Source of the DNA: UBA4720 sp038227135
GTDB taxonomy: Bacteria; Gemmatimonadota; Gemmatimonadetes; Gemmatimonadales; Gemmatimonadaceae
NCBI GenBank assembly: GCA_038227135.1
Contig: JBBRQC010000011.1
Location: forward strand, 1 to 64,000
Length of the DNA: 64,000 nucleotides
Reading direction: 5' to 3'
Within the stretch, counting starts at the first letter, position 1; each line of letters begins with the position of its first letter. Made by a program: the position numbers and the translations under genes. Below the pieces are notes generated by a model. The model saw only the letters and a program-made list of their open reading frames with translations. It was not told the origin of the DNA and made no database searches. This document shows positions 1 to 9,595 of the stretch, piece after piece.

Positions 1-1
1 A

Positions 2-1201
2 GCTGGTGCATGGACGTGCTCCATTGGAGATCGCGGAGTTCGCGTCCGGCTGTTTGAAAAACGAAGGGGCGGGACATTCCACCGCGCAGTCTGGATACCA
101 GGTGCCGGTGAAGACCAACGACCGTTGGGCACTACAGATCGGGAGGAAGCGCTATGTCTGGGACGGCTGTTACTGGCCGAACTGTTGAAGGGTGAAGGCC
201 AAGCCTTACCGCGAACCCCGCTGACATTGGGGGAATTGTGGCGACGGTATTCGAGCGAGTGTGCTGAATACCTGGACAACAAAGAGCGTACACGCGGAGA
301 CTCGGAAGCGAGATCGCGGGTTCTGCTCGGCTACTTCGGGGAAGATTTCCGAGTAGAAGACTTTAGCAGGGACCACCAGCGAGCATTTGAACGCGCTCGA
401 CAAGCTGGCGGGATAGTCACTACTAAAGGCGACGTGACAGGTAAGACACGCGCACGGTCCGCCGAGTCAGACATGGCGCTGCTCCATGCGATGCTGCAAT
501 GGGCAACGACCGTGAGGCTCCCAAGCGGAGCGTTCCTACTCCAGCGGAACCCTTTGCAGGGAGTGAAGCGCGTTCACGAGAAGAACAAGAAGCAACCCGT
601 AGCAACTTGGGAGCGATATGAGGCCACAGTTGCGGCGATGCAGAAACTTCGGGCTGAGAGTGAATCAGACCAAGATCGTCTTCGTTGGTCTCGGATGGAG
701 TTCGCGCTGTTCCTCGCTGAACGCACTGGCAAGCGGCTCGGCTCAATTCGACATCTTCGATGGGAGGACTTCGGGTTCGAGCGTCAGGTTGTCTATTGGC
801 GCGCCGAAGCTGACAAGAAGGGTTACAAGTGGGAAGTGCCAATGCCCATAGACTTCTTTGACGCGGTCAGAAGTTTTCAGCGGGAGATCGGCGTGGTAGG
901 CGGATACGTCTTCTCAGTCGCAAACTCGCGTGACGGAATTATGGACCGTCACCTGTTTGACAAATGGCTCACTGTCGCAGAGAAGAAAGCCAAGCTCACG
1001 AAGTTGGACGGTAGCCTGTGGCACGCATACAGGCGCAAGTGGGCCATCGAACGTAAGCATCTTCCATTGAAGGACGTAGCAGCCGCCGGTGGCTGGAAGG
1101 ATGTGAGCACGCTGCTGGAAGTTTATCAGCAGTCGGATGAAGAGTCGGTCCTAGCGGTCACGAGCGTTACGCTGAAGCTGCGAGAGAGAGGCGTGGCCTA
1201 A
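2..1201 (+). CDS. Tyrosine recombinase/phage-type integrase, 5'-truncated by window edge
   Basis: The frame is open from nucleotide 2, so the N-terminus lies outside the window. The first internal ATG is at 125, but the codons before it read like an integrase N-terminal region (GVRVRLFEKRRGGTFHRAVW), so 125 is not the true start. Catalytic residues, counted from the ATG at 125, are R204 (TGKRLGSIRHLRW), H300 and R303 (WHAYRRKW), W324 in the His/Trp position (GGWKD) and nucleophile Y334 (LEVYQQ). This is the complete R-H-R-W-Y set of an active tyrosine recombinase. It breaks and rejoins DNA at att sites. The gene ends about 100 bp from the 3' end of tRNA-Pro, the usual position of an integrase in a tRNA-targeted element. 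That element would extend left, out of view. Confidence 0.92.
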   Translation, partial: AGAWTCSIGDRGVRVRLFEKRRGGTFHRAVWIPGAGEDQRPLGTTDREEALCLGRLLLAELLKGEGQALPRTPLTLGELWRRYSSECAEYLDNKERTRGDSEARSRVLLGYFGEDFRVEDFSRDHQRAFERARQAGGIVTTKGDVTGKTRARSAESDMALLHAMLQWATTVRLPSGAFLLQRNPLQGVKRVHEKNKKQPVATWERYEATVAAMQKLRAESESDQDRLRWSRMEFALFLAERTGKRLGSIRHLRWEDFGFERQVVYWRAEADKKGYKWEVPMPIDFFDAVRSFQREIGVVGGYVFSVANSRDGIMDRHLFDKWLTVAEKKAKLTKLDGSLWHAYRRKWAIERKHLPLKDVAAAGGWKDVSTLLEVYQQSDEESVLAVTSVTLKLRERGVA

Positions 1202-1299
1202 TCAAAGGCACGGAGAAACTCGACCGAAACTCGACCAGGCCGGTAGCGAAGAAAAAGCACCATCGGCGTAAATGCCGACAATGCTTTGATTTACTCGAA

Positions 1300-1373
1300 T
1301 CGGGACGGCGGGATTTGAACCCGCGACCCCCTGAACCCCATTCAGGTGCGCTACCGGGCTGCGCTACGTCCCG
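1300..1373 (-). tRNA. tRNA-Pro(GGG)
   Basis: A cloverleaf can be folded. The acceptor is CGGGACG/CGTCCCG, the anticodon stem CCTGA/TCAGG holds loop ATGGGGT (anticodon GGG), and the T-arm contains GGTTCAAATCC. The CCA is not encoded. Its 3' end faces the integrase gene, so it is the likely attachment site of that element. Confidence 0.95.
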
Positions 1374-1505
1374 TTTTCGCTCGAATACTCCGAGCGAAAC
1401 AGATGGGGGAGTATAGTGGCTCACTGCACCTGCTACAACCCGACAGTCCTCACAAGAGGACGTTCGTGCCTTAGCCGGAAAGCTTTTTGCAGTGATTCTT
1501 AGCCG
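1374..1505. other. Intergenic, between tRNA-Pro and kinase gene
   Basis: A short spacer holding the upstream regions of tRNA-Pro (minus) and of the kinase (plus). I see no clear promoter, hairpin or repeat in it. Confidence 0.4.
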
Positions 1506-2771
1506 ATGACGGATCCAGCCGAAAGGCTTCCGCTCTCCGAACAGGCGCCAACTGCGACTGAAGGAGAAGCGCCGAGTCGCATTACCCCCATCCGCAGCTC
1601 CCGACTCGCTGACGCGGTCAAGCATGGCGGGCGCATCTACCAGCTCATGGTGGAGAGCGTTCGGGACTACGCGATTTTCCTGCTCGACCCCAATGGATAC
1701 ATTGCCAGCTGGAACCGCGGCGCCGAACGAATCAAGGGCTACACCGCTGACGAGATTGTCGGCCGGCACTTCTCTGTCTTCTACGGGCCGGAAGACATCG
1801 CCGCCCGCAAACCACAGTGGGAGCTCGAGATAGCCGCGCGCGATGGGCGCTTCGAGGACGAAGGATATCGCATCCGCAAGGATGGTACGACTTTCTGGGC
1901 GAATGTCGTGTTCACTGCCCTGCGCGACGAAGACGGCTCGCTCGTCGGATTCGCCAAGGTCACCAGGGATCTCACCGAGCGCCGGGCCGGTGAGCAGACA
2001 GCAATTGCCGACGCCCGGCGACTCGCTTCGGCGGAAGCGGCCAATATCGCCAAGAGTGAGTTTCTCACGGCGATGTCCCACGAGTTGCGCACACCGCTCA
2101 ACGCGATCGGAGGTTACACCGATCTTCTCGCGCTAGGCCTGGGTGGGCCGGTGACACCGCAGCAGGTGGACTATCTCGAGCGGGTCCGCCGAAGCCAGCA
2201 GCACCTCATGGGAATCATCACCGACCTGCTCAACTTCAGCCGCATCGAAGCAGGGCAGATCACCTATGAAGTCGCGCCGATCCATCTATCAAAAGTGTTC
2301 GAGTCCGTCATCCCCCTGATCGAACCGCAGGCTCTGGCAAAATCCATCGTCCTGAGGGGCGAGCCGGTCGATCCCGATCTCACGGTCTTGGCGGATCGTA
2401 CCAAGGTCGACCAGATCCTGCTGAATCTTCTGTCCAATGCGATCAAGTTCACAAACAAGGGTGGACAAATAACACTGAACGCCAGCTCGACTGATGGCAC
2501 GGCGACCGTTCTCGTGGCGGACACCGGGCGAGGTATCGCGGTTGACAAGCTGGATGCCATCTTCGAGCCATTCGTCCAGCTCGGACGCTCATTGATCAGC
2601 GCGCACGAAGGAACCGGGCTCGGTCTTGCCATAAGCAGGGATCTCGCGCGCGCAATGAAGGGCGAGCTGACCGTGTCGAGCGAAGAGGGAGTCGGCTCCA
2701 CGTTCAAGCTCGTACTGCCCCGGAAAAAGCGCGCTGCCGCCGCCGATATCGGCGGGAGTCCTAGCCCTTGA
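1506..2771 (+). CDS. Soluble PAS-domain sensor histidine kinase
   Basis: A 421-residue protein without membrane segments. One PAS domain lies at about residues 45-160 (DYAIFLLDPNGYIASWN to TRDLTERR). Next come a HisKA dimerisation domain with phospho-acceptor H192 (MSHELRTPLNAIGGY) and a HATPase domain with N-box (LLNLLSNAIKF) and G-boxes (DTGRGIA, GTGLGLAIS). It should sense a cytoplasmic ligand, redox or light signal and autophosphorylate. No response regulator is adjacent, so it is an orphan and its partner is unknown. Its 3' end overlaps that of the convergent chdC gene by 11 bp. The same HisKA/HATPase layout recurs in several other kinases of this window. Confidence 0.9.
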   Translation: MTDPAERLPLSEQAPTATEGEAPSRITPIRSSRLADAVKHGGRIYQLMVESVRDYAIFLLDPNGYIASWNRGAERIKGYTADEIVGRHFSVFYGPEDIAARKPQWELEIAARDGRFEDEGYRIRKDGTTFWANVVFTALRDEDGSLVGFAKVTRDLTERRAGEQTAIADARRLASAEAANIAKSEFLTAMSHELRTPLNAIGGYTDLLALGLGGPVTPQQVDYLERVRRSQQHLMGIITDLLNFSRIEAGQITYEVAPIHLSKVFESVIPLIEPQALAKSIVLRGEPVDPDLTVLADRTKVDQILLNLLSNAIKFTNKGGQITLNASSTDGTATVLVADTGRGIAVDKLDAIFEPFVQLGRSLISAHEGTGLGLAISRDLARAMKGELTVSSEEGVGSTFKLVLPRKKRAAAADIGGSPSP

Positions 2772-3597
2772 AAATTCTTCCCACGTAGAAGTCGCCGAAC
2801 TCCGCGTACTTGGCGCTGACTTCATCAAACCGCATATCGGTGACGAGCTTCTTGAAATCGAGCGCGTCCTTCGCGAAGAGCGTAACGCCCCACTCCCACG
2901 CGTCCAGACCAATCGCGCCGGTGATGACCTGCTGCACCTTGCCCGCGTAGCGCCGGCCGGTAAGTCCGTGCGATTGCATCATCCGGCTCCGCTCATCGAG
3001 CGAAAGGGTGTACCAGTTCTGCCCTTCATCCCGCCGCTTCGACATCGGATAGAAGCAAACGTACGGCATGTCTGCCGGCAGCTCGGGGTACAGTCTTCGC
3101 ATCACGTGCGCGCTCGCGCGCTCGCGCTCTGACCGGTCGCTCAGCGCCCGCAGGTACGCGTCGTCGCCGACCTTTCCGCCGCGGGCTTCCGCATCGCGCG
3201 CGAGCTCGGCGGAAATGTGGTACAGCCCTGCTTCCGTCACACTCAGAAATGCGTAAACGGGATCGAGCGCTCGCGCCAGCGTCGTTGCCGAGAGAATGTT
3301 CTGCGCAATCCCGATCGCGTCGAGCCTATCACGGAAATGAATCACCATCAGATCCGACGTCGATCCGATCAGAGAGACAAAACAGGTCCATCCAGCGGCG
3401 GATTCGGTTTTCGCTTTTCGATTCGAGGTCGAGCGCGAAGAACGCGTCGGCGCGCCACCGAGTTTCGCGCTCGCTGCCTTTACCAGGCGATGCAATTCGC
3501 GCGCATCGAGCGGAGTCCCGTTCAAACGGAATATCTGGTGGAGCGCATACCAGCCTTCGAGAGTGGCCGGCGGGTGCGCCAATGGCGGTGTCGTCAT
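2761..3597 (-). CDS. chdC: Coproheme decarboxylase, chlorite dismutase family (ChdC/HemQ)
   Basis: A 278-residue chlorite-dismutase-fold protein. Family members of this type carry out the last step of the coproporphyrin-dependent haem pathway: peroxide-driven oxidative decarboxylation of two propionates of coproheme III to give haem b, in the cytoplasm. The FYPMSKRR motif supplies the catalytic Tyr and the RMMQSHG segment the proximal His ligand. The C-terminal EWGVTLFAKDALDFKKLV to YAEFGDFYVGRIF block is typical of the family. True chlorite dismutases need a distal Arg, which I cannot place here, so decarboxylase is the better call. No other haem gene is in the window. Confidence 0.88.
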   Translation of the reverse strand: MTTPPLAHPPATLEGWYALHQIFRLNGTPLDARELHRLVKAASAKLGGAPTRSSRSTSNRKAKTESAAGWTCFVSLIGSTSDLMVIHFRDRLDAIGIAQNILSATTLARALDPVYAFLSVTEAGLYHISAELARDAEARGGKVGDDAYLRALSDRSERERASAHVMRRLYPELPADMPYVCFYPMSKRRDEGQNWYTLSLDERSRMMQSHGLTGRRYAGKVQQVITGAIGLDAWEWGVTLFAKDALDFKKLVTDMRFDEVSAKYAEFGDFYVGRIFKG

Positions 3598-3660
3598 TAG
3601 GTAAAGTTACGGGAAGGAGCGCCGGGAGGGACGTCCCTTCACTCCAGTATCCGGGCACAT

Positions 3661-4037
3661 TCAGAAAGAGGTCTTCACCTGCACAATGCTCTCGGCGAGA
3701 TTCGACACCGCGCGCTCGGTTGCCTCCCCGATCGCCGTCGCCCGGAAATTGGAGCTGTTGACGTCAACACCCCCGAATCCGTGGCTGCCGATACCGGCGA
3801 CGCGCAGTCCTCCTCCCTTTCTCGAAAGCCCCTCGGCGCTCATGCTCGCGATGATCTCTCTGAACTGGCCGGTCTCGAGGAGCTTCTCGGTCAGCATGTC
3901 GGCGATTCCCACCCCCAGCTGCGACGGCTCGTAGCGCTCCGCTTCACTCCTGCCACCAAATAGCCCAAAGGCGATGCGAACATCGCGCCCATCAGCGCGC
4001 CAAGCAAAGGAATACAAAGAGAGGTCGCTCGCTTCAT
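3661..4037 (-). pseudogene. Frameshifted, internally deleted CsgG-like lipoprotein gene
   Basis: An ATG at 4037 has a good ribosome site (GGAG, 6 nt away). It begins a signal-peptide-like sequence (MKRATSLCIPLLGALMGAMF) that soon stops in that frame. One frame over, residues typical of CsgG/curli-export family proteins appear: LGVGIADMLTEKLLETGQF, then VAGIGSHGFGG and an ATAIGEATERAVSNLAESIV helix. The stretch normally between these blocks is missing. The longer open frame, reaching 4221, would overlap the RND gene and has an implausible N-terminus. I read this as one secreted CsgG-like gene broken by a frameshift and an internal deletion. An assembly error could mimic the frameshift but not easily the deletion. 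Confidence 0.6.
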
Positions 4038-4129
4038 TTACAGCTCCGGTGGATTGTGACTTCCGGAGATTACGCGCCGTGAGGAGGAGTAAAAATACGT
4101 AAGGTGACGTAGGAGGCGGCGATGCGCGA

Positions 4130-7100
4130 TTACTTCGCGCCGCTCCTTCGCATTTCCGCGGTGGTGGCGACTCCTTCGTGGGCGTCCGAAAGCCGGTAGC
4201 CGCGGCCCCTGATGGCAACAAGAAGAGTCGGCACCACGTAAAGCGTGATCGGAGTAGAGAGCGCCAGTCCTCCGATTACGGCGAGAGCGAGTGGGCGCTG
4301 CATTTCGCTGCCGGCGCCCAAACCCAGAGAGAGCGGAAGCAGGCCAAAAAGCGTGCAGAGCGTGGTCATGAGAATCGGACGCACTCTCACGCCCGCCGCC
4401 TCGATGATGCCCTGTTCGAGAGTCACATCCTCTGTCTGCATGCGATGCCGCGTGAAATCGAGCAGGATGATTCCGTTCTTCACGATCAATCCCACGAGCA
4501 GAATCAGTCCCATGAACGACGACACGTTGAGCGGCGTGCCCGTGATCAGCAGCACCAGCATCGCGCCCACGAACGACAACGGGGCGGCGAGGAGAACCAC
4601 GAACGGCTCTATGAACGACTGGAACTGCAGCACCATGATCGTGACGACGCATGCTATCGCCAGCCCAAGCACGAGCAGGAATCCCCGAAACGCCTCCTGC
4701 TGGCTCGCGTATTGTCCGCCGAGCTCGACCCGGACTCCGGCCGGCGGCTTCTGCGAGCTCAATACCTGTTTCACGTCGTTGATGATGCTGCCCAGGGACC
4801 TTCCGCTGACGTCTGCGGTTATGGCGATCATCTGCTGCTGATCCTCCCGCAGCAACTCGGCGCGCGTCTCGCCGGGAGTGAACGTCGCGAGAGTTCCCAG
4901 CGGAACCGGCGCGCCAGTCTGCGGAGAGAGAATTGGTATCGCGCGCAGCTGGTTCGGATTGTAGCGCACGCTGTCGGGGGCCCGAACGCGCACTCCGATC
5001 GCTCGATCGGAAAGCCGGATCTCGCCGGCCGGTGCGCCGAGCAACGCACCCGTCGCCGCGGTGGACACCTGCTCCGGCGTGAGCCCGACCCTGTTCGCCT
5101 CGGCGTCGCTCACGCGCATCGCCAACTCCGCACTCGGCTCGCTGACGCCGTTGAACAGATCTTCGAGCCCGTCTACCGCGGAGAGCTTCGGCTCGAGCGA
5201 TGTCGCATACTTCTCGAGCTGATCCAGATCGGGGCCGAACAGCTTGATCTCGACAGGGCGCGCCGAGCCGGCAAGGTCGTTGATGACGTCCGAAAGAATC
5301 TGCACGAAGTCGATGCGGAGCCGAGGCACTGCGTTCTCGACTTTCACGCGCACTTCGTCGATCACCTCGAAAATGGTTCTGGAGCGCTGACCCTGGGGCT
5401 TGAGACGCGCGACCACATCACCCCTGTTCTGTTCGGTTGCAAACAACCCCAGCTCGGCGCCGGTACGGCGCGAGGTCGCGACAATCTCCGGTGTCTGCGC
5501 CAGAATCTTCTCGACGATGTGGATCTCTCGGTCGGTTTCCGAAAGCGCCGTCCCACCCGGAGTGAAGTAGTCGAGCACAAAAGCACCTTCATCCATTTCC
5601 GGCAGAAAGCCGGTGCCCACGAAATGCTGCGCCAGGACTCCGGCGACGATGAGGAGTGCTCCGGCCGCCAACATGCGACGGGGATGGTGGAGGACCCGCT
5701 CCAGCGACCGCTGATAGCGCAGTGAGAGAGCGTCGAGCGACTCACTGACACGCTGGAGCAGCCCGCCCCGGCTTCGGGTGCTCGATCCGCCAGCAGGCTC
5801 CTCGAGCTCGGCATCATCTGCCGTCAGGAACTGATCGGCCATCAGCGGTATGATGGAAAGCGCGAGCAACAACGACACCATCACCGCGATGGTAAGCGTT
5901 ATCGAGAGCGCCGCGAAGAACTGCCCCACGACGCCGGTTAGCAGGCGAAGCGGGAGAAAAACTACGACTGTCGTGAGCGTGGATGTTGTCACGGGCCAGA
6001 CCAGCTCATGCACTGCCTGCCTGATTGCCTCGTGGCGATTCGGATTTATGCGGAGGTGCCTGACGATGTTTTCTGTGATCACGACTGAATCGTCGATCAC
6101 CAGCCCAATCGCTATCGCCATCGCGCCCAGCGTCATCAGATTGAGTGTCTGTCCCACCATGTACATCGCGAAGACGCTGATCGCGAGCGTGAGCGGGATC
6201 GACGAGGCGCTGATCGCCGTGATTCTGGCGTGGTGAAGAAAGAGCAGAAGAATGATCACTGCGAGGATGGCGCCAATGATCATCGCGTCCCGAACCGATG
6301 CCATGGCGTCCCGAACCAGGGCACCCTGATCGTACACCGGCTTGAGCACCGCCCCGGGCGGCAACGATGGTCTCACGCTTGCCGCCAGCCTCGCGATGCT
6401 GTCCACGATTGCAAGGGTGTTCCCGCCCGGCTGCCGCGTGATGTTGAGCAGCGCGGCGGGCTTGCCGTCGCCGGAGACGATCATCGTGTGGTCTACGCTG
6501 CCGAGTGTGACCGTCGCTACGTCGCGCACTCGCAGACCCTTTCCAATCACCACCGCGCCAATGTCCTTGGGAGTGTGCGCCTCCATCGAGCTGACGATGA
6601 GATATTGTCGGTAGTCCTGTGCCACCCGCCCGACCGCCGCCACGTTGGTGGACTGCTGAATCGCGGTCGCAAGGTCGCCGTAGGTGAGCCGCTGTGACGC
6701 GAGACGCGCTGGATCGGCGACGACCTCGACTTCGCGGATGTCGCTACCCTGCACGTCCACCCGGCCCACGCCCGGAACGCGAGCGATGAGCGGCCTCAGC
6801 TGGTAACGCGCAATGTCGTAGAGGGTGCCGGGGTCGCCTCCCTCCAGATTGTAGGAGACGATCGGAAAGAGCGAAGGCGTCATTCGCTCGACCTCGATAT
6901 TGAGGTCGGCCGGCAACTGACCGCGCACCTGATTCACCCGAGCCTGCACTTGCTGCAGGGCATAGATCATGTCCGCGTTGTCGGCGAAGGTGATCGCTAT
7001 CTCCGCCCCACCGCGAATGGATCGCGAGCGGACGCGGGTTACACCGGGAACGATGCTGACCGCCTCTTCGATGGGCCGCGTGACGCTGAATACCATTTGG

Positions 7101-7273
7101 CGCGCATCGAGTGCGGACCCCTCGGCCACGACGAGAATGCGGGGGAAGGCAAGCTCGGGATAGATCGCGGACGGCAATCGTAGCGCGGCGAAAATTCCGG
7201 CCACGCTCAGCAGACCCACTACGAGGTAAATGAAGCGCCGCTGCGCGGCGAGCAGGTCAAAGAGCGAGCGCAC
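4130..7273 (-). CDS. RND-family efflux pump permease
   Basis: A 1047-residue inner-membrane proton antiporter of the AcrB/MexF/CusA superfamily, at normal length. A first membrane helix (about 13-31) is followed by a large periplasmic loop (32-330), the TM2-6 block containing proton-relay pair D394/D395 (GLVIDDSVVITENI), a second periplasmic loop (about 550-850) and a final TM block. The GTG start overlaps the stop of the upstream fusion-protein gene by one base (TAGTG), so the two are translationally coupled in a tolC-MFP-RND operon. The substrate is not evident. The Met-rich channel of CusA-type copper pumps is not obvious, so a drug or organic solute is as likely as a metal. Confidence 0.93.
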   Translation of the reverse strand: MRSLFDLLAAQRRFIYLVVGLLSVAGIFAALRLPSAIYPELAFPRILVVAEGSALDARQMVFSVTRPIEEAVSIVPGVTRVRSRSIRGGAEIAITFADNADMIYALQQVQARVNQVRGQLPADLNIEVERMTPSLFPIVSYNLEGGDPGTLYDIARYQLRPLIARVPGVGRVDVQGSDIREVEVVADPARLASQRLTYGDLATAIQQSTNVAAVGRVAQDYRQYLIVSSMEAHTPKDIGAVVIGKGLRVRDVATVTLGSVDHTMIVSGDGKPAALLNITRQPGGNTLAIVDSIARLAASVRPSLPPGAVLKPVYDQGALVRDAMASVRDAMIIGAILAVIILLLFLHHARITAISASSIPLTLAISVFAMYMVGQTLNLMTLGAMAIAIGLVIDDSVVITENIVRHLRINPNRHEAIRQAVHELVWPVTTSTLTTVVVFLPLRLLTGVVGQFFAALSITLTIAVMVSLLLALSIIPLMADQFLTADDAELEEPAGGSSTRSRGGLLQRVSESLDALSLRYQRSLERVLHHPRRMLAAGALLIVAGVLAQHFVGTGFLPEMDEGAFVLDYFTPGGTALSETDREIHIVEKILAQTPEIVATSRRTGAELGLFATEQNRGDVVARLKPQGQRSRTIFEVIDEVRVKVENAVPRLRIDFVQILSDVINDLAGSARPVEIKLFGPDLDQLEKYATSLEPKLSAVDGLEDLFNGVSEPSAELAMRVSDAEANRVGLTPEQVSTAATGALLGAPAGEIRLSDRAIGVRVRAPDSVRYNPNQLRAIPILSPQTGAPVPLGTLATFTPGETRAELLREDQQQMIAITADVSGRSLGSIINDVKQVLSSQKPPAGVRVELGGQYASQQEAFRGFLLVLGLAIACVVTIMVLQFQSFIEPFVVLLAAPLSFVGAMLVLLITGTPLNVSSFMGLILLVGLIVKNGIILLDFTRHRMQTEDVTLEQGIIEAAGVRVRPILMTTLCTLFGLLPLSLGLGAGSEMQRPLALAVIGGLALSTPITLYVVPTLLVAIRGRGYRLSDAHEGVATTAEMRRSGAK

Positions 7274-8304
7274 TATTTGGTGGAGTTTACCTTGACACTG
7301 TCATCGACCCCGTAAGCTCCTTCCGTCACGACGCGTTCCCCGCCCGAAAGACCGCTCGTGATGTCCGCCACGGTATCCGTGCGTCGGCCGACCGTCACTT
7401 TCCGCGAGAGCGCGATGTTGGCGGCGTTCACGACGAAGACCTTGAAGCCATCTCCCTCGGGAACGAGCGCCGCGACGGGTACGGTGATCGCTCTCGGCTT
7501 GGTCCCCATGGTGATCTGTCCGAAAATCGTTTCGCCGATGCGCAGGGGCCGCGCGCCAACAGGAGCCTGGGCACGAACCTCGACGCTCCGCGTGGCCGAG
7601 TCGACCGTGCCTCCCACCGAAACGAGTCTCCCCACGCCAAGTGGTTCGCCGCCAGCGTTCGCGCCGGCGCTCAATGTCACCGCCGCTCCGGAGGCCATGT
7701 GAGCCGCGTCGGAAGGCGCGACGTTGAAGACTATGTCGAGAGCATTGAGGTCGGCGATTTCCACGAGCGGCTGATTGACATCTGCGGACGCGCCAATGGA
7801 AGCATTCATCTTGGTCACGACGCCGGAGATAGGCGCCCGCACGACAGCAAGCTGCGCGGTCCGGCGAGCGTTTATCGCCCCCGAGCGCGCCTGAGCAAGC
7901 GCAGTCGCCGCCTGCTCAGCGTCTTTCGTGGGAACGATGCCGGCGTCGGCAAGCCTTCGCGTTCTTTCATATCCGCGCTCAGCGGCGAGGAGCGCCGCCT
8001 CCGCACTCTGAGCTGCGGTGATGAACGGCGTCTGTTCGAAGGACACGAGAGCCTGGCCAACATTGACGTGCTGACCCGGCGATACCAGCACCGACGTTAT
8101 CCGCGCCGGCGCCGGCGCACTGAGCGAAGCGAAGTGCCCACTGCGCGCGCTCACTGCTCCGATAGAGCCGACTGTCTCTTCGAAAGGTTGAACCGTCGCA
8201 ATCGCGGTCTTCACCTGAACGACCGCCGTTGGGTCCGCGGCGGTGTCCGAAGCCTTGTGGCAGGCGGCGGCGAAGAGGATCGACGCGAGCGCTGGGTATC
8301 TCAT
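7273..8304 (-). CDS. RND efflux periplasmic adaptor (membrane fusion lipoprotein)
   Basis: A 343-residue HlyD/AcrA-type adaptor with a lipoprotein signal (ILFAAACHK), so it should be anchored by lipid in the periplasm. Order: first half of the lipoyl domain (PAPARITSVLVSPGQHVNVGQAL), a helical hairpin (about 75-150), second lipoyl half (VVRAPISGVVTKMNASIG), beta-barrel domain and membrane-proximal domain. It bridges the RND pump to its TolC. It overlaps the upstream tolC-like gene by 4 bp (ATGA) and the downstream pump gene by 1 bp, consistent with equimolar synthesis. Confidence 0.92.
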   Translation of the reverse strand: MRYPALASILFAAACHKASDTAADPTAVVQVKTAIATVQPFEETVGSIGAVSARSGHFASLSAPAPARITSVLVSPGQHVNVGQALVSFEQTPFITAAQSAEAALLAAERGYERTRRLADAGIVPTKDAEQAATALAQARSGAINARRTAQLAVVRAPISGVVTKMNASIGASADVNQPLVEIADLNALDIVFNVAPSDAAHMASGAAVTLSAGANAGGEPLGVGRLVSVGGTVDSATRSVEVRAQAPVGARPLRIGETIFGQITMGTKPRAITVPVAALVPEGDGFKVFVVNAANIALSRKVTVGRRTDTVADITSGLSGGERVVTEGAYGVDDSVKVNSTK

Positions 8305-9554
8305 CGCGTGGGCACCGTCAGGGCATACAGGCGGAGCGTAGCCGACGCAATCCAGACGTCCGCGAGATCGCTGACGTATTGGGAAAGAACTTCGCGCGCA
8401 TTTCTCTGGGCCTCGAGCACGGTCGCCAACGCCTGGGCTCCTTCCCTGTACGCCACCAGCGACATGGCAACTATCCGATTTGCGCTTTCCACGAGGAGCG
8501 CATCGCGTTGCAGCTTTTCCAGCGCGACGCTGCGCTGTCGCACCGCACGCCCGATGGTCGCCTGCGTCTCGAACATCGTGAGCGCCAACTCGGCCCGCGC
8601 CCTCTCACGCTCCGCTTCCGCCTGCGCGATGGGTCCACGATTTCGATTCAGCAGCGGCAAAGGGATTGAAAGCCCAACCGTTGGAAGGAGTCCCTTCTGG
8701 CCGGGATCTCCCCACTCAACCCCGCCCTGCACACTGAACGGAGTAAAGATGCTGCGTTTCTGGACTCTCACAGACAGGTCGGCCGCGGCAAGCGATTGCT
8801 GTGCGGCGGCGACCGGAAGCGTGGAAGCAGGTATCGCATCGGGGAGTGCGGATGAGGGTGGAAGCATAAGCGAATCCGACGGCATGACCGAGATCCGATT
8901 GGTATCCAGTCCCATTACGGATTGGAGATCGAAGACGCTGGAGATGAGAGATACCGAGTCAGCGGCCGCCAGGTTCGCGGCCTGTCCGGCGTTCACGGTA
9001 GCAAGCAGGACGTCGAGCTCGCTCGCATCTCCCGCGTTGCGTCTGATCACGGCCATCCGGCGCAAGCTATCGGCATCCCGGGCGTTGCGCCTCGAGAGTT
9101 TGACGCGCTCGCGAGCCGCCAGAGCGCGGGTATAGGTCGTGTCCGCGTCGAGTGCGGCCGCGGCGCGCTCGAATTGGAACCGATACTGGCTGGCCAGCCG
9201 TGTCGACTCCGCGGCGCGGATCCGGGCGCCCCGAATGCCGCTGATGTCGAGTGGCAAGTCGAGGATCGCGTGATAATTCGGGACCGACTTCGAGTAAGTC
9301 GCGGCGAGCGACGGGTTGTCCCAGCCTCTCGCGGTTATCAGCCGCGCGCCACCGACAAGGGTATCCGCGCGTGCAACCGCGGCGCGCGCCCCACGCATGA
9401 CAGCGATGTCGACCGCCTGCTGACGACTGATAGGCTGTTGACCCTGCAGATGGGCGGAAATCATCGGTGCGAGCAGAACCAGCGCTCGTAGTGACTTGCG
9501 TGTCAAAGGGCTCGTAACCGGAGAAAAGACGAGCCGGGTGAGCGCAAAGCGCAT
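8301..9554 (-). CDS. TolC-family outer membrane efflux channel
   Basis: A 417-residue outer membrane factor and first gene of the tripartite efflux operon. An N-terminal signal (RKSLRALVLLAPMISAHLQG) precedes the first OEP repeat (ISRQQAVDIAVMRGARAAVA). The second repeat contains VGLSIPLPLLNRNRGPIAQA and the family-typical AYREGAQALATVLEAQRNAR. The protein should trimerise into a barrel plus periplasmic tunnel. The start could be downstream of the annotated Met (at the MRFALTRL segment or a later codon); the signal peptide is present either way. Confidence 0.9.
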   Translation of the reverse strand: MRFALTRLVFSPVTSPLTRKSLRALVLLAPMISAHLQGQQPISRQQAVDIAVMRGARAAVARADTLVGGARLITARGWDNPSLAATYSKSVPNYHAILDLPLDISGIRGARIRAAESTRLASQYRFQFERAAAALDADTTYTRALAARERVKLSRRNARDADSLRRMAVIRRNAGDASELDVLLATVNAGQAANLAAADSVSLISSVFDLQSVMGLDTNRISVMPSDSLMLPPSSALPDAIPASTLPVAAAQQSLAAADLSVRVQKRSIFTPFSVQGGVEWGDPGQKGLLPTVGLSIPLPLLNRNRGPIAQAEAERERARAELALTMFETQATIGRAVRQRSVALEKLQRDALLVESANRIVAMSLVAYREGAQALATVLEAQRNAREVLSQYVSDLADVWIASATLRLYALTVPTR

Positions 9555-9595
9555 TCCACGCTTTGATTCACCCGGCCTGCGTTTTCAACTTAAGT

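Noticed and set aside
4178..5725. Long plus-strand frame opposite the RND pump
   Set aside because: Composition is Arg/Glu/His-rich without domains; the pump on the other strand is complete and conserved.
7699..9135. 478-codon plus-strand frame opposite MFP/TolC
   Set aside because: Spans two opposite genes and has no domain.
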